Shown here piece by piece: positions 6,958-12,511 of a DNA stretch of 15,061 bases. Position 1 is the stretch's first letter. The number at the start of each line of letters is the position of its first letter. Source of the DNA: Flavobacteriales bacterium UBA720. Its GTDB lineage: Bacteria; Bacteroidota; Bacteroidia; Flavobacteriales; Weeksellaceae. Below the pieces are notes generated by a model. The model ran no database searches. It was not told where the DNA came from and saw nothing but the letters and a program-made list of their open reading frames with translations. Location of the stretch: the NCBI GenBank assembly GCA_002297505.1, contig DBLQ01000124.1, forward strand, positions 1-15,061, written 5' to 3'. Position numbers and translations under genes: made by a program.

Positions 6958-7569
6958 TTATTCCTTCAGAATTACCATTTTTTTTTTACCTTCTTTCTCT
7001 TCGAGATAAGCGGTGACCTTAGAGGTTTTTAGCGTGTGATCTTCGGCATCGTAATCGTCATCCACAGCGTACCGATCTTTATGTTTGATGAGCAGCCAGG
7101 CATTTTCGTCTTTAGAATTTTTGATTTTCACCAATGCAAACTCACCTTTAAGTTTTTTGCCGTGAAGAACAAATTTTAAAGATTGCTGATGAAGTTCGGC
7201 ACGCATCACCAAGTCATCACTTTTACCCTTGACTTTTTCAATCGGTTCATATGTGCCTTCATCCCAGATTTCCACTTCACCGGCACCGTAATTACCCTTC
7301 GGAATAGACCCTTCAAATGTGCGGTAAGAGTACGGATGATCTTCCACCATCATCGCCAATCGTTTGTCGGCAGGATTCAGAGACGGACCTTTCGGAACGG
7401 CCCAGCTTTTCAGCACACCATCCATTTCCAGACGGAAATCGTAATGCAATCTGGAGGCAGCATGACGCTGAATCACGAATTTCAGTTTCTTTCCGCTGGC
7501 TTTAGCCTTACCTTCCGGTTCCGTTGTTTCCTTAAAATTCCTTTTTTTATTATAATCTTCGAGTGCCAT
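6958..7569 (-). CDS. ligD: LigD 3'-phosphoesterase domain (5' part of split ligD)
   Basis: This is the 3'-phosphoesterase/ribonuclease domain of LigD, which cleans 3' ends before ligation. The 203-residue frame matches the N-terminal domain of Pseudomonas-type LigD. The catalytic set is complete: H36, H42, D44 and R46 in RHAASRLHYDFRLE, then H78 and Y82 in EDHPYSYRTFEG. WAVPKGPS and IPKGNYGAGEVE are typical family motifs. About 195 residues belong to the domain; the last few (MVILKE) are out of the family frame because of the A10 run. It might work as a stand-alone phosphoesterase, since free-standing ones exist in some bacteria, but the directly following in-frame linker favours a fused protein. 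It lies 225 bases after ku on the same strand and probably in the same transcript. No Shine-Dalgarno sequence precedes ATG. Confidence 0.93.
   Translation of the reverse strand: MALEDYNKKRNFKETTEPEGKAKASGKKLKFVIQRHAASRLHYDFRLEMDGVLKSWAVPKGPSLNPADKRLAMMVEDHPYSYRTFEGSIPKGNYGAGEVEIWDEGTYEPIEKVKGKSDDLVMRAELHQQSLKFVLHGKKLKGEFALVKIKNSKDENAWLLIKHKDRYAVDDDYDAEDHTLKTSKVTAYLEEKEGKKKMVILKE
6978..6987 (-). other. A10 run splitting the ligD reading frame (frameshift or slippage site)
   Basis: Ten T on the plus strand, ten A in the ligD sense strand, after a Gly codon (GGT) and before TGG. As written, the phosphoesterase frame reads GKKKMVILKE and stops at TAA (6960-6958). With 11 A (or a -1 slip) it reads GKKKNGNSEGIKHFK and continues into KPMLCKV of the ligase domain. 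An 8-A version would also restore the frame. A GAAGG motif lies just before the run and a 5-bp hairpin (6921-6925/6936-6940) lies 37 bases after it. The break may be a sequencing error, a mutation, phase variation, or true polymerase or ribosome slippage. Confidence 0.85.
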
Positions 7570-7579
7570 AGATTTTTTA

Positions 7580-7653
7580 GTTGATGGTTGATGGTCAAAG
7601 GTTGATGGTTGATGGTTGATGAGTGATAAATGTTGGATGTTGGATGTTGGATG
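7580..7653. repeat. Heptamer tandem repeats, array 1 (GTTGATG / GTTGGAT)
   Basis: GTTGATG occurs at 7580-7586 and 7587-7593, then after a 7-base variant unit (GTCAAAG) at 7601-7607, 7608-7614 and 7615-7621. After a 10-base break, GTTGGAT occurs at 7632, 7639 and 7646, ending with G7653. The period is exactly seven in both blocks. It ends ten bases upstream of the ligD start codon, so it lies in the ligD 5' leader. It is not a CRISPR: units are too short and there are no spacers. Confidence 0.9.
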
Positions 7654-7691
7654 CTTGGCGATAATTACAAACTTTCAAATTGTTACAACAT

Positions 7692-7794
7692 AATCTAAAA
7701 TCTTAAATTTTAAATCTTGAATCTTAAATCTTGAATCCTAAATTCTAATCTTGAACCTTAAACCTGCAACCTTTCACCTTGCAGCTGCAACCTT
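7692..7794. repeat. Degenerate heptamer tandem repeats, array 2 (AATCTTR)
   Basis: About 14.7 units with a steady 7-base period fill the DNA right up to the ku stop codon. Units 1-8 (7692-7747) are variants of AATCTTA/AATCTTG. From 7748 the units drift through ATCTTGA to ACCTTAA, ACCTGCA, ACCTTTC and ACCTTGC. The sequence differs from array 1 but the period is the same. A 38-base non-repetitive spacer (7654-7691) separates the arrays; I see no clear promoter in it. Confidence 0.88.
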
Positions 7795-8574
7795 CTATCC
7801 TACTTTCTTTTTCCCTTTCTCAAGACTGGCTTTCAGCATTGCCATCAGGTCGGTTGTTTTGCCTTCTGGCTCTTTCACCTCTGCGAGTTTGATCTTTTTA
7901 CCCTTTGCTTTTTGTTTGATGATTTTCAAAAGGTCAGCGTTGTAAGTATCTTTGTATTTTGAAGCGTCAAATTCTGTCGCCAGCGATTTGATGAGCTGTT
8001 CTGCCATTTTAAGCTCTGCTGGTTTCGGTGCGCTGCCAGATGGGATCTTTAAGTCTCCATAATCTCTCATCTCTTCCGGGTAACGCATTCTATTGACCAT
8101 TAAAATTTTATCTTCGTAAGGCCGGATCAGGCAAAGAATTTCGCGCTCCCTCAAAACAAATGAGCCTATTCCCGCCATTTTGGTTTTTGTTAATGCCTTC
8201 AGAAGTAATTTGTAAGCCGATTCACCATTTTTCTGAGGCTCAAGAAAATAAGGCGTCTCAAATAATGCCGGGTCCACTTCGTCTTCTTTCACGAACTGAG
8301 CAATGCTCAAAACTTTTGATTTTTCAGGACTGGCGGCTTCGAAATCTTTATTATCCAAAACAATGTATTTATCTTCGATTTTGTAACCTTTGACGATATT
8401 TTCCCAAACCACTTCTTTCCCTGTCTTCTCGTTGACACGTTTGAATCTGATATTGCTTAGGTCTTTGCTGTCCAGCATATCCAGGTCTAAGGTGCTCGAA
8501 TCTGTTGCCGAATAAAGTTTGATGGGAATATTCACAAGACCAAATCCAATGGCGCCGTTCCAAATTGCTCTCAT
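7795..8574 (-). CDS. ku: Bacterial Ku, NHEJ end-binding protein
   Basis: Ku forms a homodimeric ring that threads onto DNA double-strand break ends and recruits LigD. The 259-residue protein starts MRAIWNGAIGFGLVNIPIKLY, the hallmark N terminus of bacterial Ku. It carries the family stretches RFKRVN, FVLREREILCLIRPY and a central Ku core to about residue 210. The C-terminal part is Lys-rich (KAKGKKIKLAEVK, then LMAMLKASLEKGKKK), containing the short minimal C-terminal region that contacts LigD in known systems plus a basic tail. It is the first gene of the minus-strand NHEJ unit, with ligD 225 bases downstream beyond the heptamer arrays, and is divergent from the gene at 8809. No frame defects are seen. 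Confidence 0.96.
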   Translation of the reverse strand: MRAIWNGAIGFGLVNIPIKLYSATDSSTLDLDMLDSKDLSNIRFKRVNEKTGKEVVWENIVKGYKIEDKYIVLDNKDFEAASPEKSKVLSIAQFVKEDEVDPALFETPYFLEPQKNGESAYKLLLKALTKTKMAGIGSFVLREREILCLIRPYEDKILMVNRMRYPEEMRDYGDLKIPSGSAPKPAELKMAEQLIKSLATEFDASKYKDTYNADLLKIIKQKAKGKKIKLAEVKEPEGKTTDLMAMLKASLEKGKKKVG

Positions 8575-8808
8575 AATTCTGATTTTAATTTTTGTGATTG
8601 ATAATCAGTATTTAGTAATAACTTTCTACAACAAACATTCCAATTACAAAATCGCGAAAACACCATTCGTGGAACTATAAGAGTGGAGATTGATTAACAA
8701 TAGTAAAAAAATCCATGGATATTTTTGAAATTAATAATTATTGGAAATGGCGGGAAAATTGTTAATGGATAAATCGTAATTAATTATAACATCAAAAATC
8801 AAAATATT
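8575..8808. promoter_or_regulatory. Divergent control region between ku and the PNPOx-like gene
   Basis: This 234-base AT-rich stretch must carry the promoters of both divergent genes. I cannot assign a convincing TTTG/TAnnTTTG pair to either strand. The only distinct feature is a 10-base perfect palindrome, ATCCATGGAT (8711-8720), in an A/T-rich setting, which could be an operator for one or both genes. No protein gene is supported here. Confidence 0.35.
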
Positions 8809-9315
8809 ATGTCAACAGAAAATCTTACCAGTCAGGAAGCTATCAAGAAAATTAAAGAACTATCAGAAAAAGGGCGGGTCTGCATGTTCTGCACAGAACT
8901 GGACAGACTGCCAGTGAATGCAAGACCTATGTCTCTCCAGGAAACCGACGAAAGTGGAAATCTATGGTTCATCAGCAGCGAAACCAGCAACAAGAATTTT
9001 GAGATTAAGGAAGACAACCGTGTTCAATTGTATTTTATGAACAATAGCGACTCAGAATATCTTTCTGTCTTCGGTAACGCTTTTATTTACAAGGACCGAA
9101 GCACTATTGAGGAAAAATGGTCACCCATCGCCAATGCCTGGTTCGATGGAAAAGATGATCCGAATGTTTCCATCATACGTGTGGAGCCGAAAGATACCTA
9201 CTATTGGGACACCAAAGCCGGGAAACTCGTAACCTTGTTAAGCTTTGCAGCAGCAGCAATATCAGGAAAGAAAACTGATAACTCGGATGGCGTCGAAGGT
9301 ACGGCGAGAGTATAA
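8809..9315 (+). CDS. Pyridoxamine 5'-phosphate oxidase-like (general stress protein 26 type) flavin-binding protein
   Basis: A 168-residue soluble protein of the FMN-binding split-barrel fold. Residues 10-130 show the family's pattern: a helix (EAIKKIKELSEKGRVCMFCT), a strand with ARPMSLQETDESGNLWFISS, then KNFEIKEDNRVQLYFMN and the SVFGNAF strand, followed by WFDGKDDPNVSIIRVEP. This is the general stress protein 26 (COG3871) arrangement rather than true PdxH. Members bind FMN or related flavins; the physiological substrate is unknown. The C terminus ends in an Ala-rich segment and a polar tail. It is divergent from ku and has its own terminator, so it is probably a single-gene unit. A stress role would fit the repair context, but that is inference from position. 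Confidence 0.82.
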   Translation: MSTENLTSQEAIKKIKELSEKGRVCMFCTELDRLPVNARPMSLQETDESGNLWFISSETSNKNFEIKEDNRVQLYFMNNSDSEYLSVFGNAFIYKDRSTIEEKWSPIANAWFDGKDDPNVSIIRVEPKDTYYWDTKAGKLVTLLSFAAAAISGKKTDNSDGVEGTARV

Positions 9316-9334
9316 TCACTTTGAAAATCATACT

Positions 9335-9368
9335 AATCTCCAATCATATCAATGTTTGGAGATTTTTT
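9335..9368 (+). terminator. Intrinsic terminator after the PNPOx-like gene
   Basis: Perfect nine-base arms AATCTCCAA (9335-9343) and TTGGAGATT (9356-9364) with a 12-base loop and a T run to 9368. It lies 19 bases after the stop codon and isolates this gene from the exonuclease gene, which therefore needs a promoter within 9369-9440. Confidence 0.88.
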
Positions 9369-9440
9369 ATTTTAATAAGCCATCAATACTTCATTTATTT
9401 TGGTCGGCTTTTTGAATCTTCAGAAGAAATCTAAATTCTT

Positions 9441-10457
9441 TTGAAACTCATCACATTCACAAACAAAGGCATTTACTGTCCGCAAGGCAAATTCTACATC
9501 GATCCGTGGCGACCGGTTGATTTGGCGGTTATTACGCACGGTCACGCCGACCACGCCCGTTGGGGAATGAAAAAATATCTCTGTCATCATTTTACCAAAC
9601 CTATTTTAAAGAAAAGAATTGCTGAAGATATTGAATGTCAGACTTTACAATATGGCGAAGTTCTCAATATCAATGGTGTAAAACTTTCACTTCATCCTGC
9701 AGGTCATATTATAGGTTCGGCGCAAATTCGTTTGGAATATAAAGGCTATGTGAGCGTAATTTCTGGCGATTATAAAGTTCAGGATGACGGTTTGAGTACG
9801 CCGTTTGAGCTTGTCAGGTGCAATGAATTTGTGACGGAAAGCACGTTCGGACTTCCCATCTACAATTGGCTGGAAGTGGATGATCTGAATAAAAAAATGC
9901 AGAGCTGGGTTCTGCGGAATCAGGAAAATCAGAAAACATCCGTATTCATCGGCTATTCTTTGGGAAAGGCTCAAAGAGTGATGAAAGCGGTAGAAGGAAT
10001 AGGAAAAATTCACGTTCACTACTCTATTGGTAAGCTCAATCAGGCTTTTGAGGAAGTCGGAATTCAACTTCCCGATTACGAAGTTCCTGATTTTAGGGAA
10101 AGTATCAAGCACGTTAACGGAGATATTGTCATCGTTCCGCCCGCTTTGCTGGATTCTAATGTCATCAAAAAAATTCCGAATGCCGCAACAGCGATATGTT
10201 CCGGCTGGATGCAGGTTCGCGGTGCGAGACGCTGGCGAAGTGCTGATGCTGGTTTTGCAATGAGCGACCACGCCGATTGGAAAGGACTTTTACAAGCCAT
10301 CAAGGCAACCGAAGCCGAAATCGTCCACGTGACACACGGGCAAACCGAAGTTTTTTCTAAATATTTAAATGAAATCGGAATTAAATCTGATGTTGTTGAA
10401 ACTTTGTACGGCGACGATGACGAAGAAGAAACTGAAAAAGAGATTATCAAAGATTAA
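9441..10457 (+). CDS. Metallo-beta-lactamase-fold exonuclease of the Lhr-Core/LigB cluster (Exo)
   Basis: A 338-residue member of the MBL-fold nuclease family that accompanies Lhr-Core and LigB in many bacteria. The metal-binding motif THGHADH supplies H33, H35, D37 and H38. Further ligands are H89 in PAGHIIGS, D110 in SGDYKV and, C-terminally, H277 in SDHADW and H299 in THGQTE. The family-specific GYSLGKAQR is near 173. The start is TTG at 9441: an in-frame TAA lies at 9432-9434, and the first ATG downstream falls after the catalytic HxHxDH motif, so no ATG start can give a working enzyme. The last 15 residues are acidic (DDDEEETEKE). The ligase gene follows after 279 bases of repeat-rich DNA. 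Partners and nuclease activity are inferred from the family. Confidence 0.9.
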   Translation: MKLITFTNKGIYCPQGKFYIDPWRPVDLAVITHGHADHARWGMKKYLCHHFTKPILKKRIAEDIECQTLQYGEVLNINGVKLSLHPAGHIIGSAQIRLEYKGYVSVISGDYKVQDDGLSTPFELVRCNEFVTESTFGLPIYNWLEVDDLNKKMQSWVLRNQENQKTSVFIGYSLGKAQRVMKAVEGIGKIHVHYSIGKLNQAFEEVGIQLPDYEVPDFRESIKHVNGDIVIVPPALLDSNVIKKIPNAATAICSGWMQVRGARRWRSADAGFAMSDHADWKGLLQAIKATEAEIVHVTHGQTEVFSKYLNEIGIKSDVVETLYGDDDEEETEKEIIKD

Positions 10458-10470
10458 AGCAATGCTTGAA

Positions 10471-10550
10471 AAGTTCCGTAGGAACTTACTGTTAATAGGA
10501 TAAACGGATCAATGAAAAGCGGAGCTCCGTAGGAGCGACCTGTTAATCAG
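10471..10550. repeat. Two copies of a short hairpin repeat with TCCGTAGGA core
   Basis: Copy 1 has AAGTTCC-GTA-GGAACTT (10471-10487). Copy 2 has GCTCC-GTA-GGAGC (10524-10536). Both continue after a few bases into CTGTTAAT (10490-10497 and 10540-10547) and are spaced 51 bases apart. Between the copies one stem pair changes from T-A to C-G on both sides, a compensatory change that keeps the hairpin. I recall similar TCCGTAGGA-containing intergenic repeats in Bacteroidota genomes, so these are probably copies of a dispersed family. Confidence 0.75.
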
Positions 10551-10573
10551 AGAATATTAAAACGGCGAATCTC

Positions 10574-10672
10574 GCGCAGCCCGACCTGAGTGGAGCTCTT
10601 TTGCAGTTTTGCGCAAGAAAAAGCTAAGGCAAAAACTGCAAAAAGCGGGAACGGAGGGCGGAAATAGCTGCC
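10574..10672. repeat. About 100-base imperfect palindrome between exo and ligB
   Basis: The centre is a strong hairpin with arms 10598-10612 (CTTTTGCAGTTTTGC) and 10629-10645, one unpaired base apart from the ends. Outside it, GCAGC (10576-10580) pairs with GCTGC (10667-10671), and CCGACCT is nearly complementary to the GGGCGG region on the right. It is more GC-rich than other spacers here. The layout, a CCCGAC-rich left part, central hairpin and AGCGGGA-rich right part, resembles a structured intergenic repeat I recall from flavobacterial genomes. A GTG at 10692 is in frame with the ligase but is not needed. Confidence 0.65.
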
Positions 10673-10736
10673 ATAAAAATTATGATCAATTGTGATCCAA
10701 AGCTGGCAAAAGCTGCACAAAATAATAAATTTAGAA

Positions 10737-12317
10737 ATGAAACATTTCGCTGAACTTATCAATGCGCTCGAAAGCACCAACAAAACCAATGCAAAAATCG
10801 ATGCCATAGTTGATTACCTGGAACGTGCGCCGGATGATGATAAAGTCTGGTTCATTGCTCTTTTTACGGGCAAAAGACCGAAACGGAATGTCAATACCAA
10901 TTATATGAAGGAATGGGCGCTGGAAATTACGCAGTTGCCTTTCTGGCTGTTTCAGGAAAGTTATTCTTCGGTGGGCGATCTGGGAGAAACCATTTCACTG
11001 ATTCTGCCGCCTCCGACAGAGAAAATTGAAAAAACTCTATCTGAATGGATGAATGAGATCATTGGTTTGAAATCTAAAACAGATCAGCAAAAGAAAGAAT
11101 TCGTCCTAAAATCCTGGAACGGTTTGGATTATACAGAACGTTTGATTTTTAACAAATTACTGGGCGGAAGTTTCAGAATTGGTGTTTCAGATAAGACTTT
11201 GATTAATGCGCTGACTAAATTTTCCGAACAGGAATCCAGTGCCTTGATGCACAGCCTAATGGGAAAATGGCTACCCGATGACGTCACCTTTCAGGAACTG
11301 ATTTCGGCGGAAAATGTGAATCCCGACAATTCAAAACCCTACCCGTTTTGTCTGGCTTATGCTCTGGAAAAAGACCTGAACGACTTGGGAACACCCGATG
11401 AATGGTTGATTGAATACAAATGGGACGGCATCCGTGGTCAAATCATCAGACGAAATGACGAAGTTTTTATCTGGTCAAGAGGTGAAGAATTGATTACCGA
11501 ACAATTTCCAGAAATCGTAGAAACAGTTATGCAGATGAAAGGTAATTTTGTGATTGATGGTGAGATTCTCGCTGTAAAAGATGATAAAGTTTTGAATTTT
11601 AATGAATTGCAGAAACGTCTTAACCGTAAAACCCTAACCAAGAAAATGCTTTCCGAAATTCCGATTCAGGTGTTCGCTTACGATTTATTGGAACTTGAAA
11701 ATAATGATTTGCGGGAAAAGCCAATTTCTGCGAGACGTGCGATGCTGGAAGAATTATTACTGAATGAAAATCCTGAAAACATCAAAATTTCTCAGCAGAT
11801 TGAATTTGAAAACTGGAACGAATTAGACCAAATCAGAGAAAATTCCAGAGACATCAACAGTGAAGGTCTGATGCTGAAGCAGAAAAATTCTCCTTACCAT
11901 TCCGGGCGAAAAAAAGGCGACTGGTGGAAATGGAAAATCAATCCGCTGACAATTGATGCGGTTTTGATTTACGCTCAAAAAGGAAGCGGAAGACGAAGCG
12001 CCTATTACACCGATTATACTTTTGCCGTCAAAAACGAGGATAAATTAGTGACAATTGCCAAAGCGTATTCGGGTTTGACAGACAAGGAAATTATGGAAGT
12101 CAGCAAGTTTGTCAACAAAAATGCGATTGAGAAATTTGGTCCGGTGAGAACTGTAAAGGCAGAACTGGTTTTCGAAATCGCTTTCGAAGGAATCGGGTTC
12201 AGTAACCGTCACAAAAGTGGCGTGGCGCTGCGTTTCCCGAGAATTCTGCGTTGGAGAAAAGATAAAACGGTGGATGAGATCGATGATATTGAAGAAATTA
12301 AGAAATTGATACAGTAA
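10737..12317 (+). CDS. ATP-dependent DNA ligase of the Lhr-Core cluster (LigB type)
   Basis: Seals nicks using ATP; this type is the ligase of the Exo-LigB-Lhr-Core-MPE cluster and is distinct from LigD and from the replicative NAD-dependent LigA. I chose ATG at 10737 (526 residues) over GTG at 10692, because homologues start MKxFAxLIxxLExTNKTNxK. Residues 1-190 form the N-terminal DNA-binding domain. The adenylation domain has motif I EYKWDGIRG with nucleophile K228, then FVIDGEILAV, VFAYDLLEL, SEGLMLKQ and DWWKWKINPLTIDAVLIYAQ (motifs III to V). The C-terminal OB domain covers about 420-526, ending with LRFPRILRWRKDK, typical of motif VI. All catalytic motifs are intact. Neighbours are exo upstream and lhr downstream, each separated by a repeat element. 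The symbol ligB is also used for an unrelated enterobacterial ligase, so I leave it blank. Confidence 0.94.
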   Translation: MKHFAELINALESTNKTNAKIDAIVDYLERAPDDDKVWFIALFTGKRPKRNVNTNYMKEWALEITQLPFWLFQESYSSVGDLGETISLILPPPTEKIEKTLSEWMNEIIGLKSKTDQQKKEFVLKSWNGLDYTERLIFNKLLGGSFRIGVSDKTLINALTKFSEQESSALMHSLMGKWLPDDVTFQELISAENVNPDNSKPYPFCLAYALEKDLNDLGTPDEWLIEYKWDGIRGQIIRRNDEVFIWSRGEELITEQFPEIVETVMQMKGNFVIDGEILAVKDDKVLNFNELQKRLNRKTLTKKMLSEIPIQVFAYDLLELENNDLREKPISARRAMLEELLLNENPENIKISQQIEFENWNELDQIRENSRDINSEGLMLKQKNSPYHSGRKKGDWWKWKINPLTIDAVLIYAQKGSGRRSAYYTDYTFAVKNEDKLVTIAKAYSGLTDKEIMEVSKFVNKNAIEKFGPVRTVKAELVFEIAFEGIGFSNRHKSGVALRFPRILRWRKDKTVDEIDDIEEIKKLIQ

Positions 12318-12322
12318 TATTT

Positions 12323-12490
12323 AATCGCAATGGTCGCAAGGTTTTTTAAAAATTTTTGAAAACATTTCCGCTCGCAAAGGCACTTCGTTCAGCAAATGAT
12401 AACAGAAAGCCTTGGCTGAGTGAAACGCCTTTGCGATCGAAAAATATGCAGTATAAATCTCAAAAAAAATCTTTGCGAACATTGCGTTAA
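12323..12490. repeat. Long nested palindrome (MITE- or REP-like) between ligase and helicase genes
   Basis: The outer arms are 12324-12346 (CGCAATGGTCGCAAGG then a T run) and 12467-12490 (ATCTTTGCGAACATTGCGTT), imperfect inverted copies of each other. Inner arms CGCTCGCAAAGGC (12369-12381) and its near complement (12427-12439) pair 12 of 13. Further in, TTCGTTCAGC pairs in part with GCTGAGTGAA. The arms are built from repeated CGCAAxG units. Almost the whole ligase-helicase gap is this element. It encodes no protein, and I recall similar CGCAAAG-rich inverted repeats in flavobacterial genomes, so it is probably one copy of a dispersed family. Confidence 0.75.
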
Positions 12491-12511
12491 AACAAAAATA
12501 TACTTTAAAAT

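Noticed and set aside
6892..6980. Independent translation start for the LigD ligase-polymerase half
   Set aside because: The only start codon in frame is ATG 6892, which falls inside the conserved SEFIKPML stretch; the upstream codons are clearly LigD-like, so a joined protein is the better model, though separate initiation is not excluded.
7580..7794. Possible CRISPR array
   Set aside because: Units are only seven bases, directly abutting and without unique spacers; no cas genes are present.
9687..10450. Minus-strand frames of 194 and 124 codons opposite exo
   Set aside because: They lie fully within a convincing MBL-fold gene, show no domain motifs and have no promoter or terminator of their own.
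10692..10736. GTG start of the ligase 15 codons upstream
   Set aside because: The extra residues (starting MIQSWQKLHK) are not part of the family N terminus, and ATG at 10737 begins exactly with the typical MKHFAELINALE.
10547..10807. 86-codon minus-strand frame across the exo-ligase gap
   Set aside because: It runs through the palindromic repeat and into the ligase N terminus; its Ala/Ser/Leu-rich sequence mirrors the repeat and matches no family I know.
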